Origin: Bacteroidota bacterium
GTDB lineage: Bacteria; Bacteroidota; Ignavibacteria; Kapaibacteriales; UBA2268
DNA length: 43,699 nucleotides
NCBI GenBank assembly: GCA_009777815.1
Contig: WRLB01000004.1
Span: 1 to 43,699, forward strand
Direction of reading: 5' to 3'
This document shows, piece after piece, positions 1 to 11,252 of this stretch. The position numbers and the translations under genes were made by a program. The notes under the pieces were generated by a model. It was not told where the DNA came from. It was given only the letters and a program-made list of their open reading frames with translations, and searched no databases. The stretch's first letter is position 1. Each line of letters begins with the position of its first letter.

Positions 1-34
1 TATTTAAAATAATAATTATATTATAAAAAAACAT

Positions 35-42
35 TATATTTG
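35..42 (+). promoter_or_regulatory. Bacteroidota-type -7 box TATATTTG upstream of rpoC
   Basis: Matches TAnnTTTG; lies 87 nt before the rpoC ATG. Confidence 0.4.
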
Positions 43-128
43 TATTCTTTAAAATGGAAAGGTGTCCGTTTTTTAGTTTTTTATAATTTTAAAACTTTAA
101 TTTAAGATAAAATTCAAGGAAAATATAT

Positions 129-3100
129 ATGACAACTGTGCAAGTTGCAAGCAACAGAATAAAAAATATTTCTATTAAATTATCATCACCTGACGATATC
201 CTAAATCGCTCAAAAGGTGAAGTGGTTAAACCCGAAACAATTAATCACAAGTCGTTTAGACCTGAACGTGATGGTCTGTTTTGCGAAAAAATATTCGGTC
301 CCGTTAGAGATTGGGAGTGCGCCTGCGGAAAATACAAGCGAATAAGATACAAAGGTATCATCTGTGATAAATGTGGTGTTGAAGTAACACAAAAATCTGT
401 CAGACGTGATAGAATGGGACATATTACGCTTGCTGTTCCAATAGTTCATATCTGGTTCTTACGTTCACAGCCAAGCAAAATAAAAGATGCACTTGGACTT
501 TCTTCAAAAGATATAGAACGTATTACTTACTACGAATCTTATATTGTAATACAGCCAGGTAAAACAGGTTGTCTAACACATGACCTACTTACAGAAGAAG
601 AATATAATAGAGTTCTTTCAGAAGCAGGTGCAATAAATGATTCATTAGATGATGACGACCCTAACAAGTTTATTGCTCTATCAGGCGGTGAAGCAGTAAA
701 AGAAATACTAAAGCAAGTAGATCCCGATAAAACATATAGAGAGTTAAAAGAACAATTAAGATTCGAAACATCTGCAACAAAAAAAACAGCAATATCTAAA
801 CGTTTAAGGGTCCTTGATGCATTCCGTCAAAGTGCAAAGAACCCAGGTCTAAAGAACGACCCACATTGGATGGTGTTAGATATAGTTCCTGTAACTCCTC
901 CTGATTTACGTCCATTAGTTCCGTTAGAAGGCGGTAGGTTTGCTACTTCTGATTTGAACGACTTGTATCGCAGAGTTTTAATAAGAAATAACCGACTAAA
1001 AAGATTAATGGATATTAAAGCACCTGAAGTAATTTTAAGAAATGAAAAAAGGATGCTCCAAGAATCTGTAGATGCATTGTTTGATAATTCGCGTAGAACT
1101 GTCCGTAGTGAAGCACAGCGTCCGTTGAAGTCATTAGCAGATAATTTAAAAGGAAAAACAGGACGTTTCCGCCAGAATTTGCTAGGAAAACGAGTTGATT
1201 ACTCGGGACGTTCTGTAATAGTTGTTGGACCTGAGTTGAAGTTGCATGAGTGTGGTTTGCCAAAAGATTTAGCATTAGAATTATTTAAACCATTCGTTAT
1301 TCGTAGATTGCTTGAAAGAGGATATGTAAAAACAGTTAAAACAGCAAAAAAAGTAATAGAAAGAAAAGATACTATTGTATATGATATTTTAGAACTGGCA
1401 ATAGAAGGACATCCTGTATTGCTGAATCGCGCTCCGACATTGCATAGATTAGGCATTCAAGCATTTCAGCCAAAATTAATAGAAGGAAAGGCAATTCAAT
1501 TGCATCCATTAGTTTGCACGGCGTTTAATGCTGATTTTGATGGTGACCAGATGGCAGTGCATTTACCTATTAGTTTTGAAGCACAATTAGAGGCATTTTT
1601 ATTAATGCTTGCTCCTAATAACATAATGCACACTCAAAATGGCGAACCAATTACGGTGCCTTCGCAAGATATGGTATTGGGTTGCTATTATCTAACAAAG
1701 ATGCGACCAGGTGCAAAAGGTGAAAGAAAGTTATTTGCTTCAAAAGATGAATTGTTAGTCGCTTATAATTTAAAACAAGTTGATTTGCACGCTAATGTAA
1801 AAATCCGATATAATGGAAAAATAATAGAAACTACCCCTGGTAGGGTGTTATTTAATGAAATAGTTCCTGATGAGTTAGGTTTCTTGAATGAACTTCTAAC
1901 AAAAACACGTTTAAAAGATATTATCGGTTTTTGCTTCAGAAAAGTAGGCTTGGATAAAACAGCAGCATTCTTGGATAATCTAAAAAATATGGGCTACAAA
2001 TATGCTACAATTGGCGGTTTGTCTGTAAATATATCCGATGTTATTATTCCAGTGGATAAAAACGATATCGTAAATGCAGCACAAAAAAAGGTAGATGCCG
2101 TTGAAAAAGCATACCGTAACTCTATAATATCAGCAAATGAAAGGTATAATAAAATAATAGATCTTTGGTCTACGGCTTCAAATAAAGTTGCAGATAGATT
2201 ATATAATGACTTGCAAAAATCTTATCAAGGGTTTAATTCTTTTTGGATGATGCTTGATTCAAAAGCAAGAGGTTCTAAAGAACAGATTCGCCAGTTAGCA
2301 GGTATGCGTGGTTTGATGGCAAAACCTAAAAAATCTTTGTCTGGTTCTACAGGTGAATTGATTGAAAACCCTATTATTGCTAATTTTAAAGAAGGATTAC
2401 CTATATTAGAATACTTTATTTCTACTCACGGTGCAAGAAAAGGTTTAGCCGATACTGCTCTAAAAACAGCCGATGCAGGATACTTAACAAGAAGATTGCA
2501 CGATGTTGCTCAAGACGTAATAATATCAGAAGATGACTGTGATACAATTCGCGGAATATGGATGACTGCTCTAAAAACAGGCGAAGAAGTAAAAGAGCCA
2601 TTGTATGAAAGGATATTAGGTAGAGTTGCATTGAACGAAGTAAAGGATCCTATAACAAGTGAAGTATTAGTAAAATCAGGGCAGTTAATTACCGAAGATG
2701 AAGCACGAACAATAGATTCTTCTGCAGTAGAAAAAGTTCAGATTCGTTCTGTATTAACTTGCGAATCAAGACGAGGCGTTTGTGCTAAATGCTATGGCAA
2801 AAATATGGCAACAGGCAAAATAGTTGATGTCGGCGAAGCAGTAGGAACTATAGCATCACAATCTATCGGCGAGCCGGGAACTCAGCTTACGCTACGAACA
2901 TTCCACACAGGCGGAACTGCTGCATTAGTAGCATCACAATCGGCTGTAAATGCTAAATTTAAAGGTATGATATTGTTCGAAAATGTAAAAACAATAAGTT
3001 ATCCCGGTGACGATGGTATGATTGACGTTGTTGTAAGCAGAAATGGTAATATACAAATTATAGACCCTGATTCTAATAATACATTAACAAAATATGATGT

Positions 3101-4484
3101 AACTCACGGTTCAGTTCTTAAAGTTGTTGATGGACAACCAGTAGAAAAAGAACAACTAATTTACGAATGGGACCCATATAATGCGTCTATTATAGCAGAA
3201 GTAAATGGTATGGTGAAATTTACAGATTTAGTATTAAATGTTACTTATAGAGAAATAAATGACGAACAAACAGGACATACTACTAAGTTAGTTATAGATT
3301 CACGAGATAAAACAAAAACACCTTCCATAGATATTATTGACGATGATGGCAACGTTCTTAAATCATACAGTATTCCAGCAAAAGCACAAATTAGAATAGA
3401 AGATGCAGAAATTGTTACTATCGGCACATCATTAGCAAAAATACCAAGAGACCTTGGAAGAACGCGTGATATTACAGGAGGTCTGCCACGAGTTACCGAA
3501 TTACTTGAAGCAAGAACTCCACAAACTCCTGCTGTTGTATCCGACATAGATGGCTATATTTCTACGGGAACACCGAAAAGAAATATGAAATGTATAGTAG
3601 TTACATCTCCTGATGGTGTTTCCCAAAATGATTACTATATCCCTAAAGGTAAATATATAATAGTTCAAGAAGGTGACTACGTTAAAGCAGGCGACAGAAT
3701 TACTGAAGGTTCAGTTGACCCACACGACATCTTAAGAATCAAAGGACCAAATGCCGTTCAAGAATACTTAGTAAACGAAATACAAGAAGTATATCGTATG
3801 CAAGGCGTTAAAATAAACGACAAGCATATAGAAGTTATAGTAAGACAAATGCTCCAAAAAGTTAGAATTGTTGATGCTGGTGACTCTACATTTATTGAAG
3901 GCGATTGTATAGATAAATTAAGATTGTTAGACGAAAACCAAGCACTGAAAAATATGGTCTGTGTGGAAGATAAAGGCACTACTAAACTTAACCAAGGTGC
4001 TTTGTATCCAAGGAAACAAATAAATACAATAAACAAAGAAATGAAAAATAAAGGCAAAAATCTTGCAGTAGTCAGACAAGCCGACCCTGCTATTTCAGAA
4101 CCTGTTCTACTCGGCATAACGCAAGCAGCAATAGCAACCGAAAGTTGGCTGTCGGCAGCATCGTTCCAAGAAACTACTAAAGTCCTATCACAAGTATCAT
4201 TATCATCCAAAAAAGATAATTTGGCGGGACTAAAAGAAAATATAATTATTGGACAACTAATTCCAGCAGGAACAGGATTACGCCATTATTATGATATGTT
4301 TATTGATAGCGAAATTGGAAATGTATTTGGCAGAGCATTCGAGGAAAAATTAGAAGAAGAACGAAAAACGAAAACTAAAATAGAACGAGATAGCATATTA
4401 GAAGACATACAATCTGAAATGACACAAAAGATAGGACAAACAGATATAGACGAAATGAACGACATTGACGAAAGCGAATTGTAG
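129..4484 (+). CDS. rpoC: DNA-directed RNA polymerase subunit beta'
   Basis: Full-length 1451-aa ORF with [12 protein letters not shown] catalytic motif, N-terminal Zn motif [23 protein letters not shown], and [12 protein letters not shown] second Zn site; aagga SD-like sequence upstream. Confidence 0.99.
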   Translation: MTTVQVASNRIKNISIKLSSPDDILNRSKGEVVKPETINHKSFRPERDGLFCEKIFGPVRDWECACGKYKRIRYKGIICDKCGVEVTQKSVRRDRMGHITLAVPIVHIWFLRSQPSKIKDALGLSSKDIERITYYESYIVIQPGKTGCLTHDLLTEEEYNRVLSEAGAINDSLDDDDPNKFIALSGGEAVKEILKQVDPDKTYRELKEQLRFETSATKKTAISKRLRVLDAFRQSAKNPGLKNDPHWMVLDIVPVTPPDLRPLVPLEGGRFATSDLNDLYRRVLIRNNRLKRLMDIKAPEVILRNEKRMLQESVDALFDNSRRTVRSEAQRPLKSLADNLKGKTGRFRQNLLGKRVDYSGRSVIVVGPELKLHECGLPKDLALELFKPFVIRRLLERGYVKTVKTAKKVIERKDTIVYDILELAIEGHPVLLNRAPTLHRLGIQAFQPKLIEGKAIQLHPLVCTAFNADFDGDQMAVHLPISFEAQLEAFLLMLAPNNIMHTQNGEPITVPSQDMVLGCYYLTKMRPGAKGERKLFASKDELLVAYNLKQVDLHANVKIRYNGKIIETTPGRVLFNEIVPDELGFLNELLTKTRLKDIIGFCFRKVGLDKTAAFLDNLKNMGYKYATIGGLSVNISDVIIPVDKNDIVNAAQKKVDAVEKAYRNSIISANERYNKIIDLWSTASNKVADRLYNDLQKSYQGFNSFWMMLDSKARGSKEQIRQLAGMRGLMAKPKKSLSGSTGELIENPIIANFKEGLPILEYFISTHGARKGLADTALKTADAGYLTRRLHDVAQDVIISEDDCDTIRGIWMTALKTGEEVKEPLYERILGRVALNEVKDPITSEVLVKSGQLITEDEARTIDSSAVEKVQIRSVLTCESRRGVCAKCYGKNMATGKIVDVGEAVGTIASQSIGEPGTQLTLRTFHTGGTAALVASQSAVNAKFKGMILFENVKTISYPGDDGMIDVVVSRNGNIQIIDPDSNNTLTKYDVTHGSVLKVVDGQPVEKEQLIYEWDPYNASIIAEVNGMVKFTDLVLNVTYREINDEQTGHTTKLVIDSRDKTKTPSIDIIDDDGNVLKSYSIPAKAQIRIEDAEIVTIGTSLAKIPRDLGRTRDITGGLPRVTELLEARTPQTPAVVSDIDGYISTGTPKRNMKCIVVTSPDGVSQNDYYIPKGKYIIVQEGDYVKAGDRITEGSVDPHDILRIKGPNAVQEYLVNEIQEVYRMQGVKINDKHIEVIVRQMLQKVRIVDAGDSTFIEGDCIDKLRLLDENQALKNMVCVEDKGTTKLNQGALYPRKQINTINKEMKNKGKNLAVVRQADPAISEPVLLGITQAAIATESWLSAASFQETTKVLSQVSLSSKKDNLAGLKENIIIGQLIPAGTGLRHYYDMFIDSEIGNVFGRAFEEKLEEERKTKTKIERDSILEDIQSEMTQKIGQTDIDEMNDIDESEL

Positions 4485-4504
4485 GAATATAGTTTTTTCT
4501 ATAT

Positions 4505-4564
4505 CATATCGCACTTGTTTCGGCATCTACTAATTATTAAAGAGATGCTGAACAAGTGCGATAG
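4505..4564. terminator. Long near-perfect hairpin between convergent rpoC and PAS gene; member of the dispersed palindrome family
   Basis: tatcgcacttgtttcggcatct ... agatgctgaacaagtgcgata: ~21-22 bp stem with one mismatch and one indel. Confidence 0.7.
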
Positions 4565-4583
4565 ACATTTGGGGGCAACATTT

Positions 4584-4952
4584 CTACTTATCTCTATTGT
4601 GGTGGGGCATATTATCAGGAAGGATAATTGATAACTCAACTAATCCTGCAATAGCACCGTTCTTATACCAAGGCGTTTGGTGAATAAGTTTTTTTACACC
4701 ATTCTTTTGAACGGTGTAAGTGTTAGAAATATTGTTTTCTAACATTTTGCTAATTATTTCATTTGATTGTTTAGAGTGACAATTATCTAATTTGTCGCCT
4801 ATATTTGTAGTAGGAAAAGTAGTTTTAGATTTGTCATTCATATAAATGATTTCGTTTTTTTTATCAGTAACAGTTATTGCTAAATTTAATTCTTTTGCCC
4901 ATTCTACAATGTTAGAAAAGTCGTTCACATTAGTATTCATAATAGTTTTCAA
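4584..4952 (-). CDS. Stand-alone PAS-domain protein
   Basis: 122-aa ORF; LAITVTDKKNEIIYMNDKS and NGVKKLIHQTPWYKNGAIAGLVELSI resemble a PAS fold; no output domain. Confidence 0.65.
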   Translation of the reverse strand: MKTIMNTNVNDFSNIVEWAKELNLAITVTDKKNEIIYMNDKSKTTFPTTNIGDKLDNCHSKQSNEIISKMLENNISNTYTVQKNGVKKLIHQTPWYKNGAIAGLVELSIILPDNMPHHNRDK

Positions 4953-5272
4953 GTTTTTTTTTATTTAAAATATGTATAAAAAAAATAATTGTTGATATAA
5001 TTGAAATTTTTCGGCATTTTCCTTGTAAATTATTTATATGTATTTTGTAGTAGTAATTTTTATATAATATTTTAGAAAAAATTATATTTTTTGTTTTTTT
5101 TATAAAAAAAATATTTTTTTTATAAAAAAGTTGCTTTTTTTTGTTTTTTTTAATAAAAATAAATTATATTTAATTTTTTATAAAAGCCATTAACATAAAA
5201 TGTTTTTATAAAACAATAATTTTATGCTAATAATTTTAGTTTTGATTTAGAATTTTTTTTTAATAAATAGAT

Positions 5273-5293
5273 AACGGCGAAAGCCGTTGGAGG
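5273..5293 (+). promoter_or_regulatory. GAAA-tetraloop hairpin directly abutting a GGAGG Shine-Dalgarno
   Basis: aacggc-GAAA-gccgtt (6-bp perfect stem) followed immediately by ggagg, 9 nt before the ATG at 5303. Confidence 0.6.
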
Positions 5294-5302
5294 TTTAATT
5301 TA

Positions 5303-7624
5303 ATGGGAAAAGGCAGTCAAGCCAAGGTCTATTTTGTGTTATACCTTGCCATTGTGGTGGAACTTCTGATCATTATCGTAGAGCGTGATGAGGCAGAAGA
5401 ACATCTACATAAAATGAACAACGAGACGATGAAAATCGTTGAGAGTATTTTATCTCAATTATATTCAGGTTCGGGTTCAGAAGGTATAAATACAAAACCC
5501 CAAGACGAGATTACTCTGCCCGCAGATGCCGATATGGCAGCAGTAAAAGAAATATTTGGTAGCGAATTGAAAACGTGGCGCAGATACCAAATAGACGTAG
5601 GTGTAACAGATGTAACACTTGCAATAAAGCGAAAAGAAGGTGAAAACGCAAAAGAATACGAGGAACGTTTATTCAATATGCTTTCACTTGCTAACGTAGA
5701 AGATTTAGAATACCAGATTTTCTTTATTCCTACGCAAAGCACAGATACTATGCCTTCTTTTCATTCAGATGACTATATCAGGACTAATGATATAGATTTT
5801 ATGTCTTTCCAGAATGGTCAAAGTTTTCCTGGTCCGAATGGTGAACCTTGGCAATTCATAGGAGCATATAAATTATCTATTGATAAGCAAGATGCATTTT
5901 CTAAATTAGACAGAAATAATCTGCTAACTACTTTAGATTTTGTGCCCGTGTATAAGCCCGTATCAAGAATCGGTAACGGTGCTTCACCGCGGGGACAAGA
6001 AGATTCTTCATTTTTCTATTCGGATATAAAAACGCGAGAATCGTTTGCGGCATCCGATGGCAAAGGGTCTCCTAAACGTTCTTTTTTAGTTGGTTTTGAA
6101 CCACCTGATAGAACAAAAGCAGGTCTATACAAACTACGTTTTGCGTCTAAAACTAATCGTATCCTCGGCGTAACAGTTTTAGAAGATGGACAAAGGCGCG
6201 GCTCCGATGAAGAAACAAAAGTTAATATCGGAACAGTGCAACTTACCGTTAAGGACTTGAAAAAAGTTGCCGTAGAGTTAAAGAAAAGGCATAATGAACT
6301 TGATAAAGTTCCAGCCGTAGATGACTTATCTAATGCATCAGGTTCAGAAATTGCAAGTAGATTAGATGCATTTAATGCAGCAATAGAAGATGCAAAAAGT
6401 AAAGCAGAAACAAGCGATAATTCTGCTGACTTAATTGCTAAAATAAGATTGTATGAATACATAGCACGGCTTGTAATTCCAGGACAATCTGCTAATTTTG
6501 ATCAAAATAGAAGCAATTTTGATATAAATGTTAGAGTCCAAACAGCAAAACCAAGCACTGCAAAACCATATGTTTCTATGCTCTCTGCTAATAAATGTTT
6601 CACAAATGCAAAACACGTATTAGAAATAGAAGCAGGTCCTTATAAGACAAATAATAAAGTAACAGGTCGGGTTCTTGGTTCTTATAATGCTGATATTACT
6701 TTCGTTCAAGATGGTGCTACGCCTGAACGAGATAAGCAATATAAACTGCGAGGAACTGTAAATAACGTGTTGCCTGCAGGTAAATATGTAATAGAAATTA
6801 CGCACGATATTGCAGGCAAGTTTGAAGTTTTTAGAGATACTTTGACCGTCTATGAGGCAGGTATCCAAGAAGAAACAAGAACTAATACAAGAGTCAGAAA
6901 CAGAATCGTATATGGAAAAATGCTCGCATTTGACCTATTTCCGAATTCTGGCAATGAAGTTCAAGCGAACCAATTTAAAACAATAGTTACGTTCGACGGC
7001 GGAAATGAACGAAGTGTTAATGGTTATAAAGTTACAAGAGATGCAGGAATTATGTGTAAAGCAGAATATAATACCGCAAGTGTAAAACTTGTATGGGTTC
7101 AACCTATTACTTACCAAGAGTTTGAACTTTATAGCACAAACGGCGACTTAAAATTAGAAGAACCATCAATATTTGGTGATATGATACCAAAATATTCAAG
7201 TAGTGGCAACAAAATAAAAATAGAAGCAACAGGATTACAAATACTTTCACCAGAAACAGGATTGGATGATAAAAATGCTGTATGCAGAATGCCAGAGCCA
7301 AAATTAAGAGATGGTTCTGCGGATGTAAATGGTTATAGTATATCAAGCCAGCCACAAATAGTAGGTGGCGATGCAAACAACGGATATATTATAGAATTAG
7401 AAATACAGAAAAATCCAGGTGTGAATGTTAAATCGGCAGAAGGTTCAATTACAATCCCTGTAACTGTTACAGCAACGCATCCTACAAATGGTAAAACATC
7501 TGTCGGAGAAAGTGAAATAATACTTAACATTAATTATACACAAAGTGCGGCTAGACCATCTTCTACACAACAAAAGAAAGGAACACCTGCTCCTAAAAAA
7601 GCACCTGCTCCTAAAAAGAAGTAA
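5303..7624 (+). CDS. GldM-like single-pass envelope protein (putative T9SS/gliding-motor-associated)
   Basis: 773 aa; one N-terminal TM helix (VYFVLYLAIVVELLIIIV) followed by a long periplasmic region, the GldM/PorM topology; Lys/Pro-rich C-tail. Sequence homology not verified. Confidence 0.5.
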   Translation: MGKGSQAKVYFVLYLAIVVELLIIIVERDEAEEHLHKMNNETMKIVESILSQLYSGSGSEGINTKPQDEITLPADADMAAVKEIFGSELKTWRRYQIDVGVTDVTLAIKRKEGENAKEYEERLFNMLSLANVEDLEYQIFFIPTQSTDTMPSFHSDDYIRTNDIDFMSFQNGQSFPGPNGEPWQFIGAYKLSIDKQDAFSKLDRNNLLTTLDFVPVYKPVSRIGNGASPRGQEDSSFFYSDIKTRESFAASDGKGSPKRSFLVGFEPPDRTKAGLYKLRFASKTNRILGVTVLEDGQRRGSDEETKVNIGTVQLTVKDLKKVAVELKKRHNELDKVPAVDDLSNASGSEIASRLDAFNAAIEDAKSKAETSDNSADLIAKIRLYEYIARLVIPGQSANFDQNRSNFDINVRVQTAKPSTAKPYVSMLSANKCFTNAKHVLEIEAGPYKTNNKVTGRVLGSYNADITFVQDGATPERDKQYKLRGTVNNVLPAGKYVIEITHDIAGKFEVFRDTLTVYEAGIQEETRTNTRVRNRIVYGKMLAFDLFPNSGNEVQANQFKTIVTFDGGNERSVNGYKVTRDAGIMCKAEYNTASVKLVWVQPITYQEFELYSTNGDLKLEEPSIFGDMIPKYSSSGNKIKIEATGLQILSPETGLDDKNAVCRMPEPKLRDGSADVNGYSISSQPQIVGGDANNGYIIELEIQKNPGVNVKSAEGSITIPVTVTATHPTNGKTSVGESEIILNINYTQSAARPSSTQQKKGTPAPKKAPAPKKK

Positions 7625-7665
7625 CTTTAATTTTTTATTAGAATAATATAAGGAAACATAAATTT

Positions 7666-9510
7666 ATGTTAATTAAAAAAAGAAACCTAATTCTTAGTGC
7701 AATATTAATCGGATTGATAGCGTTATTTATCACTCCTGCAAAAGCACAAGAATCCACCCAAAATAAAGTAAAATCTATTATGGGTAATTTTAGTAATATT
7801 CGTTTTTCTTCTGTGAACTATTATGAATTAAACGACAAAAGAGTTCGAGATTTAAAAGAAATTATTAAAAGCAAAATTGGTATGGAAGAAGATAATCAAG
7901 ATGATGGCAATCCAAACAATCAGATTATCGATTCTGCCAGATTAATGCCGATTGTCAATGAATTAAAAAGGTTAATTGCTCAAAATCCACAAAACAGAAC
8001 ATTACCTTTTGTCATTAGGCAAATGAATAGCGGTGTTGAACAATATGAAGAGTTAGTTGATTTGTTTGACCAAATTAATCCTACCGACCAAGAACAAAGG
8101 TTGGCTATGCAACTGGCGAATCCTGTTCAAAGAGCAAGGGCGGACATTTATAGAATGTTCATTATAACAACGCCCGTAGATAACCCTAACGACCTATACT
8201 ATGTGCCTGATATAATAGGACTCGTTCTATGTAAAGAACGAATAGATAAAGATGAGTTTGAAAACGAACTTATTAGTTATTACAATATAGTTATAGGTAA
8301 TTCGGTTGCTAATGAAAATAATATTATAACCTACAACCAACTTCAAAATTTAGTATATACGGATCCTAATACAAATGAGGATGTCAGTTTATACGACAAG
8401 TTAATAATGGAATATAGACAAAATAATTTTATTCCTGTCACTGCTGAAGTTAGAGGTATAGGCACAGAATTAGTGTTTATGAACACTTACGGAAAATCTA
8501 CTTCGTTAATATCTAATGAGAACGATATTGCCGAAGAAGACATCCAAAGTTTCATTAGAATCACTGAGGGACAACCATTTGATTACTTTAAAGAAAATGA
8601 AGTAATTGTAAGTCCTGATTATATAAGTTGGCGTAGATACCGAATAGATTATTATGAAGAAGAAGATTCATTGGGTAATATGGTTATGGTGCCAAGCGGC
8701 TTTGCTGCAAATTCTACGCTTCCATTATATGGAGTAGAACTTAAATTTGGGTTAGACGAAATAAACTATCCAAGTTTCTTCAGCGAAAGAATGATGGTTC
8801 GTGCCATTTGGGATAATATCAAATTAGGAGTCATATTACCTACTCCAGGCTGGTCTTCATTTACAAAAGATGTCTTTGATATAGACAGAAGATTCACATT
8901 CGGTGGATTAGGTATAACAGGTGCATTTGATTTTCCGATAAAAGTAATACCACAAAGCGGTGTATTCAGTATGAGTGCATCTTATTTGTTCGGTGATGCT
9001 AAAACTCCTTCATATAAAGATAGAAAAAAATTATATGATGAGGATGGCTTTAACTACATAGAAGACGACCTGTTTTACAACGACTACTTAATAAGATATA
9101 CTGCTCAAGCACACTATACTTTTGGTTTTGCTATAGACCAATCTTATTTATTTAGATTTGGAATAGGCGGAACTATATATGGTGCTGAAACTTGGCACGA
9201 CTACGAAGCAATAAACGATATGGACGAAGATATAGTCGTTTACAAGAAATCTGATAACGAAGCCGTAGGCGGTATATCTATGAAAGTAGAGTTTATGGCA
9301 AGGGATATTACTACACCTTTTGGCGTGTCGTTACAATACTTTGACGAGTCATTATTTGCTAATGCTTGGATACAAATACCGATAGTAGAAGATGCTTTCT
9401 TTTTAAGATTTGAAGCAAAAGGATGTGCTGCTGCTTTCAAAGAAACATTACATCCGTGGGAAAACAAAGCAGTTTTTATGCCGAGTGTACGACTTGTATT
9501 TAATTTTTAA
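7666..9510 (+). CDS. Outer-membrane beta-barrel protein with N-terminal soluble region
   Basis: 614 aa, signal peptide (LILSAILIGLIALFITPAKAQ), C-terminal half of alternating beta-strand pattern ending ...VRLVFNF. Confidence 0.6.
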   Translation: MLIKKRNLILSAILIGLIALFITPAKAQESTQNKVKSIMGNFSNIRFSSVNYYELNDKRVRDLKEIIKSKIGMEEDNQDDGNPNNQIIDSARLMPIVNELKRLIAQNPQNRTLPFVIRQMNSGVEQYEELVDLFDQINPTDQEQRLAMQLANPVQRARADIYRMFIITTPVDNPNDLYYVPDIIGLVLCKERIDKDEFENELISYYNIVIGNSVANENNIITYNQLQNLVYTDPNTNEDVSLYDKLIMEYRQNNFIPVTAEVRGIGTELVFMNTYGKSTSLISNENDIAEEDIQSFIRITEGQPFDYFKENEVIVSPDYISWRRYRIDYYEEEDSLGNMVMVPSGFAANSTLPLYGVELKFGLDEINYPSFFSERMMVRAIWDNIKLGVILPTPGWSSFTKDVFDIDRRFTFGGLGITGAFDFPIKVIPQSGVFSMSASYLFGDAKTPSYKDRKKLYDEDGFNYIEDDLFYNDYLIRYTAQAHYTFGFAIDQSYLFRFGIGGTIYGAETWHDYEAINDMDEDIVVYKKSDNEAVGGISMKVEFMARDITTPFGVSLQYFDESLFANAWIQIPIVEDAFFLRFEAKGCAAAFKETLHPWENKAVFMPSVRLVFNF

Positions 9511-9543
9511 TAACTATTTTTTAATAACAAAAAGATATAACAA

Positions 9544-11013
9544 ATGAATATAAACAAAATCATAACATCAATAATTACTATCTCAATACTATTTTTGTCA
9601 AGCATAGTAGTATATCCTCAGAGTTTTAGTTCTGACAAAGAGCAAAGAATATTAAACTCTTTAGAAACTTTGGATAATGAAATAGTAAAATACTTTCCCC
9701 GTTGGAAAGTATGTGAGCCAAACCTTCAATTGCATATATATAATATATTTAAGCAGGCGGGTTATCCAGCCGATAGGTTAAACTCAAGTAATATAGAAGT
9801 ATTAGCGGCACCAGGTCAATTTGATACCGAAAACGGCAATTATCAACTATTACTCGTCCAATGTGGCGATGCTGCAATGCAAACCTCAAAAATAAATCTT
9901 TACTTTACAGCACAATTAAGAAAAAAATTGTCAGGTGAAGAAAGTTATTCAGGCGTAGGAATAGGCAGAACATATTGCTATAAAGAAATTCCACCTGAAG
10001 CACCAGTTTCTACTTATCAAGCAGAAGCAATAATCAATTATTACCAGCCGACAGATGTCACGCACGCTATTTCACTTTCATTGTTTGAACAGGACTTAAA
10101 ACTCGGTGAAAGCGGCTTCTGGATAAAAAACGTGTTCGGAAATGATGATGCAGGATACCAATTCTGGGCATCGGGGCAAGTAGCAGTCCAACTGCAAAGA
10201 CCTTTATATGTAAATAAAGATATAGGAACAAGTAGAGCAATTCCTTATCTATTAAGTTTCTATATAGGTGGAGGCTACCGAATCTCATCTGGATTGCATC
10301 CCGAAGGAACAATGTTTTCATGGGTGCCAAAAAGAGTGCTAAACGCATCACAAAGCGGCGATTTTGTCGCAGGATTAGATTTCCATCTACCATTTGCTCC
10401 AGAATTCGGTATAAGTGCTTATGCAAGAGTTCCATTTGAATCGCCAAAGACAAAATCAATTAGATTAAGTGATTGGGGATATTACGATATAGAATCTTTA
10501 ATTAATGATGAGGAACGTGATGAAGTTATAGACACTTTGCCAGGTGACAAATATGGTAATACATATAATAATATAGTTCCTGTAATGCACTCATCAGGCA
10601 GAATATCATTGTTCTATAATTTATGGTTAGACAAGAAAAAACCAGAAAATTATTTTAGATTTGATTTAGGACTTAACTATGCCGAAACACGCGAAATGGC
10701 ATTAATTGGTGACCCTATTTCAACATCTAATGATTTAGAAGTCAGGGCAGATGATATCACGGGATTGCTAAATTATAAACCCGAAGGATTAGATTGGCTA
10801 TATTTCAAATTAGAATATAGAAACCAAGCAACTTGGCCCTTCGGAGCATCTTTGCAAATATCTAACCAGATATTGTTAACAAAAGTATGGGTTCCATTAT
10901 TAGGAAATTGGTTCTTGTTGGAGGCAAAATACTCTAATGTTTTACGTGATGCACGTCCATTTGAGTTAAAGAACTTTTTTATGATATCGCCTGTTATCAG
11001 GATAACGATATAG
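9544..11013 (+). CDS. Outer-membrane beta-barrel protein, second of a tandem pair
   Basis: 489 aa, signal peptide, beta-strand-rich C-terminal region; 33-bp gap from the previous ORF suggests an operon. Confidence 0.55.
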   Translation: MNINKIITSIITISILFLSSIVVYPQSFSSDKEQRILNSLETLDNEIVKYFPRWKVCEPNLQLHIYNIFKQAGYPADRLNSSNIEVLAAPGQFDTENGNYQLLLVQCGDAAMQTSKINLYFTAQLRKKLSGEESYSGVGIGRTYCYKEIPPEAPVSTYQAEAIINYYQPTDVTHAISLSLFEQDLKLGESGFWIKNVFGNDDAGYQFWASGQVAVQLQRPLYVNKDIGTSRAIPYLLSFYIGGGYRISSGLHPEGTMFSWVPKRVLNASQSGDFVAGLDFHLPFAPEFGISAYARVPFESPKTKSIRLSDWGYYDIESLINDEERDEVIDTLPGDKYGNTYNNIVPVMHSSGRISLFYNLWLDKKKPENYFRFDLGLNYAETREMALIGDPISTSNDLEVRADDITGLLNYKPEGLDWLYFKLEYRNQATWPFGASLQISNQILLTKVWVPLLGNWFLLEAKYSNVLRDARPFELKNFFMISPVIRITI

Positions 11014-11033
11014 TAAAAAACTACTTAAATTAT

Positions 11034-11061
11034 AAGGGAACGAGTAATCGTTCCCTTTTTT
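11034..11061 (+). terminator. Intrinsic terminator
   Basis: aagggaacga-gtaa-tcgttccctt followed by ttttt. Confidence 0.85.
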
Positions 11062-11120
11062 TATATGCTATCTGTAAGTGATAAATTGCACATTTCTTTT
11101 TATATTAAGATTTTTAAGCA

Positions 11121-11211
11121 TTTATATATCAATAACTTACGGCGTTGTTTTTTATCTTCCCAAAAAACTTCCCGTTTTTTTTTGCTAAAAATGATATATT
11201 TTATTTACAAA
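11121..11211 (+). repeat. ~90-bp noncoding element, copy 1
   Basis: tttatatatcaataacttacggcgttgttttttatcttcccaaaaaacttcccgttttt...gctaaaaatgatatattttatttacaaa; about 90% identical by eye to the reverse complement of 16339-16427. Confidence 0.85.
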
Positions 11212-11252
11212 AAAAATGTATATTGTATTAAATAATTAAAAAATTAATAGTT

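Noticed and set aside
210-4210. Minus-strand ORFs overlapping rpoC (for example 3758..4210, 150 aa)
   Set aside because: Antisense to a strongly conserved gene; no recognisable domains; a by-product of codon composition.
4953-5270. A/T homopolymer-rich intergenic region as a possible replication origin
   Set aside because: No DnaA-box cluster or dnaA/dnaN neighbourhood seen; more likely just AT-rich promoter-proximal DNA.
5455-7530. Minus-strand ORFs opposite the GldM-like gene
   Set aside because: Overlap a long, well-formed CDS with start, SD and signal/TM segment; sequences look like random translations.
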